Assembly: GCF_029581275.1 (NCBI RefSeq)
Contig: NZ_CP120742.1
Span: forward strand, 2,082,501-2,146,500
Origin: Micromonospora sp. WMMD1155
GTDB taxonomy: Bacteria; Actinomycetota; Actinomycetes; Mycobacteriales; Micromonosporaceae
Length of the DNA: 64,000 nucleotides
Direction: 5' to 3'
The stretch's first letter is position 1; the number at the start of each line of letters is the position of its first letter. Below are positions 44,106 through 54,802 of this stretch, in pieces. Made by a program: the position numbers and the translations under genes. The notes under the pieces are model-generated. The model was not told the DNA's origin. It made no database searches and saw nothing but the letters and a program-made list of their open reading frames with translations.

Positions 44106-47100
44106 TCACGACGGCTCGGCCCACGCGGTCTGGATCAGCTGCTGACCGTCACGCCGCCGGACCAGGGTGCCTCGACCCGGTGGCTGCGGGCTCGGCCGCA
44201 GCGTCCCGAAAACCGCGCCCTCCTCCCGGTTACCGGACATCAGCAGGCCCGGTGAATCCAACTCGCGCAACCGTTGCAGCACCGGCTCGTAGAGCGCCCG
44301 GGAAACGCCGCCGACCCGACGCGTGATGATCAGGTGCAGACCGATGTCGCGTGCCTGCGGCAGCAGCTCCTGCAGGGCGCTGAGCGGGTTGCTGCCACCG
44401 GAGGCGACCAGGTCGTAGTCGTCGACCAGGATGTACAGGTCCGGGCCCTTCCACCAACTACGGTCGCGCAGCTGGGCGGTGGTCACGTCCGGACCGGGCA
44501 GACGGTTGGACAACGCGCTACGGATCGAGGCCAACCCCTGCGCAAACGCCTGGTTGGACGGCGCGTAGTCCAGGAGATGATCGCCCTCCACCGCACCCAG
44601 CAGACCACGCCGGTAGTCGGCGATCACCAGACGGGCCTGCGCGGGCGTGTACCGCTCGGTGATCCCCCGGGCGATCAGTCGCAACAGGTTGGTCTTGCCA
44701 CACTCCGCGTCCCCGAAGACCGTCAGATGCGGCTCGTTCGCCAGATCCAGGTAGACCGGTGCCAGCGCCGACTCGTTGACGCCGATCGGCAGACCGGGCG
44801 CCGACCGGTCGATGATCCGGGCCAACTCGCCCACCGGCAGTCGCCGGGGCAGCAGTCGGACCTTCGGGGCCGGGCGCCCCGGCCAGTTCGCCGCCACGTG
44901 CCCGGCCAGGGACACCGACGCTTCGCTGAGGTCGTCGATGTCGCGGCGGCCGTCGATCCGCGAGATCGCGGTGAGGAAGTGCAGCTTGTCCCGGGTCAGA
45001 CCGCGACCGGGCGACTTCTCCGGCACGTTCGCCGCCGCCCGGCGATCGATCTCCGACTCGGAGGCGTCGCCGAGCCGCAACTCCAGTTTGGTGCCGAGCA
45101 GATCCCGCATGTTGATCCGGATCTCCGCCCACCGCACGGCGGTCAGCACCACGTGTACGCCGAAACCGAGGCCACGGTTGGCCAGGGTGGTGATGGTCTG
45201 CTCCAGCTCCTCGTACTCCTGGCGCAGCGTGTTCCAACCGTCCACCACCAGGAACACGTCACCGAACGGGTCGTCGGCGAACTCTCCGGCGGCCCGTCGA
45301 CGGCGGTAGCTGGCCACCGAGTCGATGCCGTGCTGGGCGAAGCGCGTCTCCCGGTCGTCCAGGACGGCCACCACCTCGGCGACCGTCCGGCGTACCGCCT
45401 CGACGTCCCGCCGACCGGCCACCCCCGCCATGTGCGGCAGCCGTTCCAGGCTGCGCAGCGCGCCGCCGCCGAAGTCCAGGCAAAAGAACTGCACCTCGCG
45501 CGGTGTGTGCGTCAGAGCCAGCGAGGCGAGCAGCGTACGCAGCATGGTGCTCTTGCCACTGAGCGAACGGCCGACGATGACCACGTTGCCGCCGGCCCCG
45601 GCCAGCTCGACCATCATCGGGTCGCGGCGCTGCTCGTACGGGCGGTCCACCACGCCGACCGGCACGGTCAGCCGACCCCGGCCGGGCCAGGACGCGGTGC
45701 ACAGCCCGTAGGTCGGGTCGACCGCCAGCGCGCCGAGCAACTCGCCCAGACCCGGCGGATCGGCGAGCGGCGGCAGCCACACCTGATGGGCGGGGCGGCC
45801 CCGACCCTTGAGCTGGGCGATCAGCACGTCGAGCATCGCCACGGCCTTGCCGTCGGCCGGTTGCTCCGGCTCGGGGGCGGCGGCCACCGGCATCTGCGGA
45901 AGCCGGGCCGGAACGAAGTCGAGGCCGTACGGCACGATCCGCCGCTGCACCAACGCCTGCGAGGCGCTCGCCTGCTGCCCCGGCGCCCGGTAGGCCCCCG
46001 ACACGTAGGCGGCCCGGAACCGCAGCATCGTGCTGGTGTCGGTCTTCAGGTAGCCGTGACCGGGGGCGTTCGGCAGCTCGTACGCGTCCGGCACACCGAG
46101 CACGATCCGGCTCTCCACAGCGGAGAAGGTGCGCAGACCGATCCGGTACGACAGGTGCGTGTCCAGACCACGCAGCTTGCCCTCTTCGAGCCGCTGGCTG
46201 GCCAGCAGCAGGTGCACGCCGAGCGACCGACCCAGTCGGCCGATCATCACGAACAGGTCGATGAAGTCGGGCTTGGCCGCGAGCAGCTCGCTGAACTCGT
46301 CACAGATGATCAGCAGGCTGGGCATCGGGGCCAGCGGTTCACCGGCGGCGCGGGCCTTCTCGTACTCGAAGCGCGAGACGTAGTTTCCGGCCGCCCGCAG
46401 CAACTCCTGGCGACGCACCATCTCACCGGCGAGCGCGTCCCGCATCCGGTCGACGAGCGGCAGCTCGTCGGCCAGGTTGGTGATCACCGCGCTGGTGTGC
46501 GGCAGCGCCTCCAGCGAGGCGAACGTCGCGCCACCCTTGAAGTCCACCAGGACGAAGTTCAACTCCTCCGACGAGTGGGTCACCGCCAACGCGGCCACCA
46601 CCGTACGGAGCAACTCGCTCTTACCCGACCCGGTGGCGCCGATGACCAGGCCGTGCGGGCCCATGCCCTCGTGCGCCGACTCCTTGAAGTCCAGCTCGAC
46701 CACGTTGCCGTCCGGCCCGACGCCGAGCGGGATGCGCAGCCGGTCCCGGTGACCGCGCGGACGCCAGGTGTTCTGCACGTCCACGGTCGCGGCGTCGCCC
46801 ACGCCGAGCAGGTCCGGTAGCTCCATGCTGCGGGCCAGCGGTTCCTCGCTGCTGGTCTGCTGCTGGGACAGCCGGTAGGGGGCGATCTGCCGGGCCAGCC
46901 CCTCGGCGGCCTCGGCGCTGAGCTGGTCGGGGCGGCCCAGCGGCGACGTCGAGCTGCCGCGTACCAGGTCGAGGGTGCTTCCGTCGGCGACGTCGAGGCA
47001 CAGCAGCCAACGGCCGGCGTCGCGCGGGACCGTGCCGGAGAGGTCGATCACCGTCGTGCCGAGCAGACCCGGCCCCACCAGCTGACAGGTCGGCGAGACC

Positions 47101-48071
47101 TCGCCACCGTCGATGACCACGACCAGGTGCGCGGCGGTCGTCAACGGCTTGGCCTCGGGGGCGAAGCGGGGTCGCGACGCCAGCTCACCGGCGAGCGCGG
47201 CCTCGGCCTCGGTGAGGCTGGCGAAGACCAGCCGGCGGGCGCCGGCCGCGTCCGTACGGGCGCTGTGGTGCGCGTGTGGCAGCCACTTCACCCAGCCCCA
47301 GGACGACTGCCGGTCCGGTGCTGCGACGACCGCCACCACCAGGTCGTCGGGCGCGTGGAACGTGGCCAACTGGCCGAGCGCGGCACGGGTCAGGTTGAGC
47401 ACCGGATCGCGGTCACCGCGCAGCACCACCCGGCTGAAAGCACGCACCGACAGCGCGGTCGGCAACTCGGGCACTGTGGAGTGTGCGCGGACGAACCGGC
47501 GAAGCGCGATGGCGCTCATCGGCTCCAGGTCCTCGACCGGTTTCGTCTCCGGCGGGACGATCTCGACAGCCAGCCGCTGCGGGCCGAGGGCGATCCGGGT
47601 CTCACCGAAGTCGTCCTCGGTGATCCGTCGCTCCCAGAGCCGACGGGACGCGGCGATCGACCAGAGCGCGTCGGGCTCGGGGTGCCGCCACGCCATCGCG
47701 GCCCGCTGCTGCTCGGCGGCGCGGCGGGTGCGCTTGCGCATCTGCGCCAGGTAGCGCATGTAGTCGCGGCGGTCGGCGTTCAACTCGGCCTTGTCCTTGC
47801 CACCGCTGTTGGCCAGCGAGCCGATCGCCATCCCGAGCATCGAGACGCCGAAGAGGCCGCCGGCGACGTACGTCATCATGCCGCCGCCCTTGCCGGCGTA
47901 GAGGAAGGCCATCGCACCGACCCCGCAGAACATCGGCAGGATCATGAGCAGTTGCCCCATGCCGCGGGGTGTCGGCTCGGGCAGCTCGGGGGGTGACTCC
48001 AGCAGCACCTCGCCGCGAGGTAGGGCCGGCCCCGGCTGACGCGGGAGCCGGCGGAACACCACCGTGCTCAC
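44106..48071 (-). CDS. eccC: EccC, FtsK/SpoIIIE-type ATPase of the ESX secretion system
   Basis: 1321-aa motor protein. Two N-terminal membrane helices (about 37-80, with [19 protein letters not shown]) are followed by three ATPase domains: D1 Walker [14 protein letters not shown] (about residue 480) with Walker [14 protein letters not shown]2 [14 protein letters not shown] (about 835) with VFLVVDGW; and D3 [13 protein letters not shown] (about 1120) with LYILVDDYD. The degenerate Walker B in D2 and D3 is usual for EccC. It is a single polypeptide, not split into EccCa/EccCb. The GTG start at 48071 follows GGAGGAG; a longer frame to 48452 is rejected. Confidence 0.96.
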   Translation of the reverse strand: MSTVVFRRLPRQPGPALPRGEVLLESPPELPEPTPRGMGQLLMILPMFCGVGAMAFLYAGKGGGMMTYVAGGLFGVSMLGMAIGSLANSGGKDKAELNADRRDYMRYLAQMRKRTRRAAEQQRAAMAWRHPEPDALWSIAASRRLWERRITEDDFGETRIALGPQRLAVEIVPPETKPVEDLEPMSAIALRRFVRAHSTVPELPTALSVRAFSRVVLRGDRDPVLNLTRAALGQLATFHAPDDLVVAVVAAPDRQSSWGWVKWLPHAHHSARTDAAGARRLVFASLTEAEAALAGELASRPRFAPEAKPLTTAAHLVVVIDGGEVSPTCQLVGPGLLGTTVIDLSGTVPRDAGRWLLCLDVADGSTLDLVRGSSTSPLGRPDQLSAEAAEGLARQIAPYRLSQQQTSSEEPLARSMELPDLLGVGDAATVDVQNTWRPRGHRDRLRIPLGVGPDGNVVELDFKESAHEGMGPHGLVIGATGSGKSELLRTVVAALAVTHSSEELNFVLVDFKGGATFASLEALPHTSAVITNLADELPLVDRMRDALAGEMVRRQELLRAAGNYVSRFEYEKARAAGEPLAPMPSLLIICDEFSELLAAKPDFIDLFVMIGRLGRSLGVHLLLASQRLEEGKLRGLDTHLSYRIGLRTFSAVESRIVLGVPDAYELPNAPGHGYLKTDTSTMLRFRAAYVSGAYRAPGQQASASQALVQRRIVPYGLDFVPARLPQMPVAAAPEPEQPADGKAVAMLDVLIAQLKGRGRPAHQVWLPPLADPPGLGELLGALAVDPTYGLCTASWPGRGRLTVPVGVVDRPYEQRRDPMMVELAGAGGNVVIVGRSLSGKSTMLRTLLASLALTHTPREVQFFCLDFGGGALRSLERLPHMAGVAGRRDVEAVRRTVAEVVAVLDDRETRFAQHGIDSVASYRRRRAAGEFADDPFGDVFLVVDGWNTLRQEYEELEQTITTLANRGLGFGVHVVLTAVRWAEIRINMRDLLGTKLELRLGDASESEIDRRAAANVPEKSPGRGLTRDKLHFLTAISRIDGRRDIDDLSEASVSLAGHVAANWPGRPAPKVRLLPRRLPVGELARIIDRSAPGLPIGVNESALAPVYLDLANEPHLTVFGDAECGKTNLLRLIARGITERYTPAQARLVIADYRRGLLGAVEGDHLLDYAPSNQAFAQGLASIRSALSNRLPGPDVTTAQLRDRSWWKGPDLYILVDDYDLVASGGSNPLSALQELLPQARDIGLHLIITRRVGGVSRALYEPVLQRLRELDSPGLLMSGNREEGAVFGTLRPSPQPPGRGTLVRRRDGQQLIQTAWAEPS

Positions 48072-48237
48072 GGCTGTCTCCTCCCCAGAAGCGGCCCTGA
48101 TGACGTGCCGGCGCGGACCGGAGCCCGCGGGTGGGCATCGTACGTGCCCGCCATCGTAGGTAATCTGCCGTGGGCGCGGTGGACCCGGACCGCAGCATCG
48201 CGGCCAGCCGATCGCAGACGCACACCTGGAGGCCACT

Positions 48238-49635
48238 GTGGCGACGAAGACGGCGACCGGTGGTCTGAGCCGGATCACCATCGTGGCCCCGCGTACCCGA
48301 ATGGATCTGGCGCTGCCGTCGGACGTGCCGTTGGCGGACCTGCTCCCCACCCTGTTGCGGTACGCCGGCGAGGACCTCGCCGACGAGGGCGCGCGGCACG
48401 GCGGCTGGGCGCTGTCCCGGTTGGGCGGCGCGCCGCTGGACGGCGGGCGCACCGCTGCGCAGCTCAGCGTCCGCGACGGTGAGGTGCTCTACTTCAACCC
48501 CCGGTCCGCGGCCGCACCGGAGATCGTCTTCGACGACGTGGTGGACGCGGTCGCCACCGCGACGAACCAGCGTCCCGGGGCCTGGCAGGCCGCCGCGACC
48601 AGGTCCTTCGCTGTGGTCTTCGCGGCGGCGGCGTTCGGTGCGGGCGCGCTCGCCGCGCTCTTCGCCGGCCCACCGCACCTGCCCGGCGCGCTGGCCGCCC
48701 TGCTGGTCGCGGTGGCGTTGCTGGTCGGCGCGGCCGTGCTGTCCAGGGCCGCCGGTGACAGCCGGACCGGCGCGGTGCTGGCCCTCCTGGGCCTGACGCA
48801 CGCCGCCACCGGCGGCCTGCTGCTGCTCGCCGGCGACCGGCCGTTGACCGGGTTGGCCAGCCCGCACGTGTTGCTGGCGGCGACCGCCGCGGTGGTCGCC
48901 GGGGCCGTCGCCGTGTTGGCGGTCGGTGACCGGTACCCACTCTTCTTCGCCGCGATCGGGGTGGGGGCCGCGACCGGCCTGGGCGCGCTGCTCTGCCTGC
49001 TCTTCGGCCTCGACGCGCCGGCCTCCGCGGCGGTGGTGGCCGCGGTGGCGTTCGCCGTGGTGCCGGCGCTGCCGATGACCGCCTACCGGCTGGCGCGACT
49101 GCCGGTGCCGTCGATCCCGACCGGGCCGGAGGACCTGAAGACCGACACCGAGTCGGTGGACGGCCGGCAGGTGCTCCTGCGCAGTGAACGCGCCGACCAG
49201 TTCCTGACCGGTCTGCTGTGGACGTTCGCGTTGCTGGTGCTGGGCGCGGAACTCGTGCTGGCTCTCGACGGCCGACTGCCGGCGGTGCTGTTGTGCCTGG
49301 TGTTGGCGCTGCTGTCGCTACTGCGGGCCCGACCGCTCCTGGGCCGCGCCCAGCGCACCCCGGTGCTGCTCGCCGGCACGGCGGGGCTGGGCCTGGCCGC
49401 CGCGGCCACCTTCACCGACGGCTCACTGCCGGTCAAACTCGGCCTGGTGCTCGGCGGTCTGGTGCTGGCCGCCGTGATCAGCCTGATCTACGGCCTGACC
49501 GTCGCCGGCAAACGTATCTCACCGGTCTGGGGCCGACTCCTCGACATCGCCGAGATCCTGCTGATCATCGCACTGGTCCCGCTCGCCTTCTGGGTGTGCG
49601 GGCTCTACGGCTGGATCGTCAACCTCCGGCCCTGA
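48238..49635 (+). CDS. eccD: EccD, polytopic ESX membrane component
   Basis: 465 aa. The N-terminal ubiquitin-like (YukD) domain (about 8-85: [24 protein letters not shown]) is followed by about eleven transmembrane helices (115-460) rich in Ala/Leu/Val. This is the canonical EccD/Snm4 architecture forming the export channel. The GTG start at 48238 is divergent from eccC with a 166-bp shared promoter region. It is convergent with eccE at 14 bp. Confidence 0.95.
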   Translation: MATKTATGGLSRITIVAPRTRMDLALPSDVPLADLLPTLLRYAGEDLADEGARHGGWALSRLGGAPLDGGRTAAQLSVRDGEVLYFNPRSAAAPEIVFDDVVDAVATATNQRPGAWQAAATRSFAVVFAAAAFGAGALAALFAGPPHLPGALAALLVAVALLVGAAVLSRAAGDSRTGAVLALLGLTHAATGGLLLLAGDRPLTGLASPHVLLAATAAVVAGAVAVLAVGDRYPLFFAAIGVGAATGLGALLCLLFGLDAPASAAVVAAVAFAVVPALPMTAYRLARLPVPSIPTGPEDLKTDTESVDGRQVLLRSERADQFLTGLLWTFALLVLGAELVLALDGRLPAVLLCLVLALLSLLRARPLLGRAQRTPVLLAGTAGLGLAAAATFTDGSLPVKLGLVLGGLVLAAVISLIYGLTVAGKRISPVWGRLLDIAEILLIIALVPLAFWVCGLYGWIVNLRP

Positions 49636-49649
49636 CCGCCCGCCGGTCA

Positions 49650-50828
49650 CTACGACCGCGGGCGGGTGGACGCTCCCGACGCCGACGCCACCGGGGCGCT
49701 GGCGTAGACGCCCGGGCCGTGCTGACCGTCCACGGGTCGGGTCGACATACCGGCCCGTTGCGCGACGTCCCGGACCACCTTCAGCAGCGCCTCCACGTGA
49801 CCGTCCATCGCGGCGATGCGGAGCAGCGGCGCCGCCACCCGGCCGTCCATCGACACCGTCGCGGCCACCGTGTGCGACGGCGCCGAGGTCGCCGTGATCG
49901 CGTCGACGAGCGGGCCGAGCGGCGCGTCCGGCCGACCCCGAAGCGCCATGCACCGGTGGGTCCACCCGCCGCCGCGCAACCCACGCCAGGTCTCCGTCGG
50001 CGCTTCCGGCCCCAGGTCAAGGCCGGCGGCGGAGACGATGGCGGCGCGCAGCTCCTCCCGGCCCAGTGGCCGGTGGGACAGACCCGCGCTGGTCAGCGCC
50101 TTACCGAGCCGGCCGATCCCGGCAGCCACCGTACGGTGTACGCCGGGCAGCCCGCCGCCCCGGCTCACCGCCTCTACCCGGGCGTCGCGGACGGTGAGCC
50201 GCAGCGCCACCCAGACGGTCCGGTGCGCCGCCGGTGGCGCGCCCGGCGCCGGGTACCAGACCAGGGTGTGCGCGACCACCTGGGCCCGGGACACCGGCGC
50301 GCTGAAGTCGGTGAGCACGCCCAGCACCTGGTCCACCGTGGACGCCGGCACCGACCCCACGGTCGCACCGCTGACGGACTGCAGCGCCACCGCCGCGAAC
50401 CACCCCTGGGCGTCCTGCCCGATGCCGAGCCGGGTGCCCCGGTCGGTCAGCTCGATGATGCTCAACTCGGGGGCGAGGGTGGCCAGCCGCGGGTCCGCCG
50501 CCGTGCCACCGGCCACCGCCGCCGACGCGCGCTCACCACGGCGTCGCAGCCGCCGCCGCAGCAGCAGGTCCTCGAACCACCAGCGGCCGCCCCGCCGGGC
50601 GAAGGTGACCAGGACGGCGAGCAGCGCCACGCCACCCGCCAGGGCGAGCGCCCAACTGGGCCCGGCCGACGCGGCCCAGACGCCGAGCACGCACAACTCC
50701 AGCACGACGAGCTGCCCGACCAGCACCGGGCCGACCCGCCCTCGACCGGGCCGGTCGGCCGGTGGCGTCGAGCGTGTCGTGGACGGGTCCGTTGTCGCTC
50801 GGGCGGGTCGTGCCTGAACCTGCGTCAT
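49650..50828 (-). CDS. eccE: EccE, ESX membrane component
   Basis: 392 aa. Two N-terminal transmembrane helices (about 34-85) are followed by a soluble EccE domain (residues 100-390, including LSIIELTDRGTRLGIGQD and GWTHRCMALRGRPD). EccE is a peripheral-rim component of the mycobacterial ESX membrane complex. It starts at ATG 50828 with GGAGGGA 9 nt upstream; the extension to 50990 is rejected. Orientation is opposite to eccB and eccD, so the locus has alternating strands. Confidence 0.92.
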   Translation of the reverse strand: MTQVQARPARATTDPSTTRSTPPADRPGRGRVGPVLVGQLVVLELCVLGVWAASAGPSWALALAGGVALLAVLVTFARRGGRWWFEDLLLRRRLRRRGERASAAVAGGTAADPRLATLAPELSIIELTDRGTRLGIGQDAQGWFAAVALQSVSGATVGSVPASTVDQVLGVLTDFSAPVSRAQVVAHTLVWYPAPGAPPAAHRTVWVALRLTVRDARVEAVSRGGGLPGVHRTVAAGIGRLGKALTSAGLSHRPLGREELRAAIVSAAGLDLGPEAPTETWRGLRGGGWTHRCMALRGRPDAPLGPLVDAITATSAPSHTVAATVSMDGRVAAPLLRIAAMDGHVEALLKVVRDVAQRAGMSTRPVDGQHGPGVYASAPVASASGASTRPRS

Positions 50829-50988
50829 CGCTGACTGTCCCTCCTGCACGTACGGCTCTGCGCCGGGTCCCCTCCGGTGCCGGGGCGAGCGGTGGTCCCG
50901 AGCAACCCCGGTCGGCCCCTTATCGTAGGGAAGCCCGCGACGGCACCCCGACCTGATCGTCGCGGATCCACCCCGCCGGAGGTAAGTC

Positions 50989-52425
50989 ATGCGGACCCGC
51001 CGCGATCAGGTGCAGGCGTACCGCTTCGTCACCCGCCGGATCGTCTCCGCGTTGCTGTCGGGCGATCCGGAGACCACGAACCTGCCGATGCGAAGGCTCG
51101 GCATGGCTGTCTTCGGCAGTGTCATCACCGCGGCCGTGGTGCTCGGCGGGGTCGGTGCCTACGGTCAGCTCACCGGGAACACCGCGCCGTTGGAGGACCA
51201 GACCCTGGTCATCGAACGGGAGACCGGTGCTACGTACGTGTTCCTGGAGGGGCAGCTCCATCCGACGCTCAACTACGCCTCGGCGCGGCTGATCCTCGAC
51301 CAGCCCGACGCGACGGCACGGACGATGTCCCAGGCGTCCCTGCGGGACCGGCCACGCGGGCTCACCCTCGGCATCGTCGGGGCACCGGACGCCCTACCCG
51401 ACCGCAAGTCGCTGACCGGTCTGCCCTGGTCGGTCTGCGACGTGCCGGACCCGGTCGATCCGCAGCGCTCCCGCACCCGGGTGGTGATCGACCGGGCGTT
51501 GCCCGGCGGCGTCCCGCTGGGCGACCGGGCGGCGCTCGTCGTGGTGGACAACCAGCGGTACCTGGTCACCGACGACGTCCGACTCCAGGTGCTCGGCGGG
51601 GACCGGACGATCACGGCGCTGAAGATGGCCGACGTGGCGCCGCTGCGGGTCGGGCAGCAACTGCTCAACGCCGTGCCGGCCGGGCCACCGCTGCGCAAGC
51701 CGTCGCTGCCCGGTGAGGGTGAGTCCAGCACGCGGAGGGTGGCCGGCCAACCGGCCAAGGTCGGTCAGGTGTTCAGCGCCGCCGGGCGGTACTACGTGCT
51801 CACCCGGGAGGGTCTCGCCTCGATCAGTGAGATCACCGCCCTGCTGATGGTCGGTGGCGGCGGCCGGATCACGGACATCACGCCGAACCAGGCCGGCGAG
51901 TTGTTCGTCGAACAGCGGGTCGAGGAGGAGGGGCTGCCCAAGACGATGCCCAGCTTCCACCCGACCAACCCGGGTCAGACCACGCTGTGCGCGACGTACC
52001 GGGCGAGCAGCACGGGCGGACCGCCGACCACCACCCTGGAGGTCTTCGATCGGGCGCCGGCCGAGCTGACCGCGACCAACCCGGGCCCGCTGCCGGTGCC
52101 GCAGACCCGACGAGACGCGGTACGGACCACCGAGGCGGTGCTGCTGCCGGGCGGCAAGGGCGTCATCGCACAGGCTTCACCCGGTGCCGGGACCAGCGGT
52201 TCCGGTGCCGCCGGGTCGACGATCTACCTGATCACCCCGCAGGGCATCCGGTATCCGCTCGGCTCCGCGGCGACGCTGGGGGTGCTCGGCTACGGCGGGG
52301 TCACTCCACTGGCGGTGCCCGGTTCGCTGCTCGCGCTGATTCCGACCGGGCCCACCCTGAGTCGCGAGGGCGCGATGTCGGTCTTCTCGCCGGACGATCG
52401 GACAGTGACCGGGGCGGATGGCTGA
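50989..52425 (+). CDS. eccB: EccB, ESX base-plate component
   Basis: 478 aa. The cytoplasmic N-terminus begins RTRRDQVQAYRFVTRRIVSALLSGDPE, a conserved EccB opening. A single transmembrane helix (about 40-62, FGSVITAAVVLGGVGAYG) follows, then a large extracytoplasmic domain with R1-R4 repeat-like strands. It is the scaffold protein of the secretion pore. The ATG at 50989 has GGAGGT upstream. The next gene, a WXG-like protein, follows after 88 bp on the same strand. Confidence 0.95.
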   Translation: MRTRRDQVQAYRFVTRRIVSALLSGDPETTNLPMRRLGMAVFGSVITAAVVLGGVGAYGQLTGNTAPLEDQTLVIERETGATYVFLEGQLHPTLNYASARLILDQPDATARTMSQASLRDRPRGLTLGIVGAPDALPDRKSLTGLPWSVCDVPDPVDPQRSRTRVVIDRALPGGVPLGDRAALVVVDNQRYLVTDDVRLQVLGGDRTITALKMADVAPLRVGQQLLNAVPAGPPLRKPSLPGEGESSTRRVAGQPAKVGQVFSAAGRYYVLTREGLASISEITALLMVGGGGRITDITPNQAGELFVEQRVEEEGLPKTMPSFHPTNPGQTTLCATYRASSTGGPPTTTLEVFDRAPAELTATNPGPLPVPQTRRDAVRTTEAVLLPGGKGVIAQASPGAGTSGSGAAGSTIYLITPQGIRYPLGSAATLGVLGYGGVTPLAVPGSLLALIPTGPTLSREGAMSVFSPDDRTVTGADG

Positions 52426-52513
52426 GCAGCGGTGACGGGTCGCCCGGCGTCGTAGCCGTGGACTAACCTGGATGTCGCTGACGGTTGTCAACCAGAACGA
52501 CGGGGATGTTGCC

Positions 52514-52882
52514 ATGACCGGGCGTACGGAAGTCGACCTGCTGTCCCTAGAGGACTTCCACCAGCACCTGTCTGCACGGTTGAGTCAGGTGGAGTCGGTG
52601 CTGCGCAAGCTCAACACCGAGATGCAGTGCCGCCCGCCGGCGCTCGGCTCGTTCTACGACGCCACCGACCAGGCGCGCCGCTACAGCGAGGTCCATCAGT
52701 CCTATGTCGACCAGGCCGAGCGGATCCGACAGGCGGTGCTGGCGGCACAGCAGGCGACCACCACGATCCTGACCAACTACCGCACCGCCGAGGCACGTAA
52801 CGCGGCCAACGCCACCGATGTCACCGCGGCGCTCAACGGCGTCGATCGGGCGTTCGAGCCGAAGGAGGACGGGCGTGTCTGA
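52514..52882 (+). CDS. ESX-locus helical protein (WXG100-like, 122 aa)
   Basis: 122-aa helical protein without a WXG turn. Heptad-like helices (LEDFHQHLSARLSQVESVLRKL and VHQSYVDQAERIRQAVLAAQQ) are separated by a short loop, the shape of WXG100-superfamily or PE/EspE-type partners. Its role is inferred from position between eccB and an obvious WXG-like gene, whose start overlaps its stop by 8 bp. It is probably a co-secreted partner or chaperone of that protein. I do not recognise a named family. Confidence 0.75.
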   Translation: MTGRTEVDLLSLEDFHQHLSARLSQVESVLRKLNTEMQCRPPALGSFYDATDQARRYSEVHQSYVDQAERIRQAVLAAQQATTTILTNYRTAEARNAANATDVTAALNGVDRAFEPKEDGRV

Positions 52883-54137
52883 ATACACCCAGCGCTACCA
52901 GGGCAACACCCACCAGGAGCTCTATGACGGTTTGATGGCCGGTCAGCCCGAGCAGATCGAGGGCGTGGCGGCCCAGTGGGCCGAGCTCAAGGGCATCCTG
53001 GACGGTCTCGGCCGCGAGCTGAACGGCGACCTGGAGAAGCTCGGCAACACCTGGACGGGTTCGGCGGGTCGGGAGTTCCAGCGGCGGCTCAGCCTGATCG
53101 TCGCCCACTCCGACGCCCTGAGCGACGGGATGGCCGGCATCAAGCAGGGGCTGACCATGATGGCCGACCATCTACGCACCGCCCGCAAGCAGGCCGAGAG
53201 CCCGGAGGAGACCGACGACAACGACAAGGCGATCTCCGGTGCGGTGAAGGGTGCCGCCACCTTCGGCCTACCGGGCGCGGTGGTCATGGGCCTCGCGGGT
53301 CACCAGCAGGACAAGGCGGAGCAGGAGAAGGCTCACCAGCGGATGGTGAGCCTGGTCGCCGAGTTGGCCGGCAGTTACGAGATCTCCGCCTACGACCGGG
53401 TCGTCGATCCGCCCCAGCCACATCCCGACACACCGAACGGCGTCCGGAAGGACCCGACGTCCCCGCAGGCCGTTCCCACGGTCGCCACGGCGAACGCCGG
53501 GCCCGGCAGCACCGGCTTCAGCGCGCACACCGGTGACGCGACGATCTCCCGGCCCGACCGCGCCGGCCAGTCGCCCGGCATCGGCGACGGCTCGGTCCCG
53601 GGCCAGCAGGCCCCGGGCGCCGGTGCCCCGCCGGCCGTCTTCGGCGGTCCGACCGGCACCGGCAGCGACTTCGACCCGCCAGGCACCTCCCTCGCCGGGG
53701 CGGACCCCCTGGTCGGGGGAGCGCTGGTCGCCGGTGGTGCTGCCGGGCTGGCCGGGTTGGCCGGGCCGAGCACGGCACCCCTCGCTGCCGGTTCCGGCCC
53801 TGGCCTGCTCTTCGGCGCGCCGGGTGGTGCGCCGGCCGGGGGTGTCCTCCGCACCGCCACGCTCGCCGGTTCGAGCAGCACACCCACCACGTCGGCTCGT
53901 CCGACCGGTGGGGCCGCCCCGGCGGACAGCCGCGCCGCCAGCGGGATCGGGCGCAGCATCGACGGCCAGCGTGGTGGCCGGGCAGCGACCGCAGGCGGCA
54001 ACTCGGGCGTGCTCGGCGGGCGGGGTCGGCCGCAGGACGACGACTCCGACGAGCGGCTGACCTGGTTGACCGAGGACGAGATGGTGTGGCGCGACGGTCG
54101 TGACGCCGCGCCGCCGGTTCTCGGCAGCGGCAACTGA
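52875..54137 (+). CDS. Large WXG-like ESX substrate with Pro/Gly/Ala-rich tail
   Basis: 420 aa. Residues about 1-110 form a WXG-type hairpin with W60-T61-G62 (NTWTGSAGREFQRRL). A second helical region has an Ala/Gly hydrophobic stretch (about 120-145, AVKGAATFGLPGAVVMGLAG) that may touch membranes. From about residue 180 the chain is low-complexity, with repeated Gly/Ala/Pro, as in PPE-like or DUF-type ESX substrates. It ends in a charged segment DEMVWRDGRDAAPP. The GTG at 52875 follows AGGAGGA. It is the best candidate for the major secreted cargo of the locus. A terminator follows. Confidence 0.82.
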   Translation: MSEYTQRYQGNTHQELYDGLMAGQPEQIEGVAAQWAELKGILDGLGRELNGDLEKLGNTWTGSAGREFQRRLSLIVAHSDALSDGMAGIKQGLTMMADHLRTARKQAESPEETDDNDKAISGAVKGAATFGLPGAVVMGLAGHQQDKAEQEKAHQRMVSLVAELAGSYEISAYDRVVDPPQPHPDTPNGVRKDPTSPQAVPTVATANAGPGSTGFSAHTGDATISRPDRAGQSPGIGDGSVPGQQAPGAGAPPAVFGGPTGTGSDFDPPGTSLAGADPLVGGALVAGGAAGLAGLAGPSTAPLAAGSGPGLLFGAPGGAPAGGVLRTATLAGSSSTPTTSARPTGGAAPADSRAASGIGRSIDGQRGGRAATAGGNSGVLGGRGRPQDDDSDERLTWLTEDEMVWRDGRDAAPPVLGSGN

Positions 54138-54150
54138 CCAGAACACGACG

Positions 54151-54187
54151 GGTGCCCCCGACCGGACCTGATCCGGGCGGGGGCACC
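54151..54187 (+). terminator. Terminator at the end of the ESX locus
   Basis: The 15-nt arms (54151-54165 and 54173-54187) with one mismatch enclose a 7-nt loop, 14 bp after the stop codon. Confidence 0.75.
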
Positions 54188-54300
54188 GCTGTTTCCGGGC
54201 ACCTGGCGACACCGTCCACTGTGTGCGGGGTGGCGGTGGTCACGGCAGATCGGACCGTCACCGAGCTGCGGCACGCCGGAGTGGGCGATAGGTTGGTCGG

Positions 54301-54657
54301 GTGTCGTCCGCAGCCTGTGCCCGCCCAGCCCGGTGGGCTGTGCTGCGGTCGCTGCGCGAGCTGACCCGACTGGCGGTCACCGCGCTGGTGCTCGCGGTCG
54401 GCCTCGGCGGTGCTCCCGTCGCGACGCCACCGCCCACGCCGACCCAGCTGCGGCCGAGCGCCGTGAGCAGCCGGGTGGCGACGGTCCGCCCCGACGCGGC
54501 CCCGGCAACCGAGCGTGCCGGCCAGCCCGTCGCGCCGCCGACCGACGAGGTCGACATCGCCGCCGCACCCGTTGCGGTCACGGCGGGCCCGCACCACACG
54601 CCGGCCATCGACCCCGGCCGTGGCACTGCGGCGCGGCGCGGCCCACCCACCCGCTGA
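54301..54657 (+). CDS. Hypothetical small membrane-anchored protein
   Basis: 118 aa. A basic start is followed by one hydrophobic helix (about 22-40, LTRLAVTALVLAVGLGG) and a Pro/Ala/Thr-rich disordered tail. No family is recognised. The GTG start is not preceded by a good Shine-Dalgarno; TAGGTT 6 nt upstream could be a -10 for a leaderless mRNA. Its position just after the ESX locus suggests a cell-surface role, but it could also be non-coding. Confidence 0.45.
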   Translation: MSSAACARPARWAVLRSLRELTRLAVTALVLAVGLGGAPVATPPPTPTQLRPSAVSSRVATVRPDAAPATERAGQPVAPPTDEVDIAAAPVAVTAGPHHTPAIDPGRGTAARRGPPTR

Positions 54658-54802
54658 TCCGGTTCCGGCGATTCCCGGGGCCCGGTCCCGGGTCGTCCGT
54701 CAGGGCGTGTGAGCTTCCGCCGACGGCACGACCCCACCACCCGGCCTGTCGGGCTCCTCCTGCCACCCGTCGATACCCGCCTTCGACCGCGAGGTGCTGA
54801 TC

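Noticed and set aside
43928..44326. Plus-strand 132-aa frame between the WXG100 genes and eccC
   Set aside because: It runs antisense into the eccC 3' end and has shadow-like composition.
44274..46820. Plus-strand 848-aa frame opposite eccC
   Set aside because: Shadow frame; the minus strand holds three Walker-type ATPase domains.
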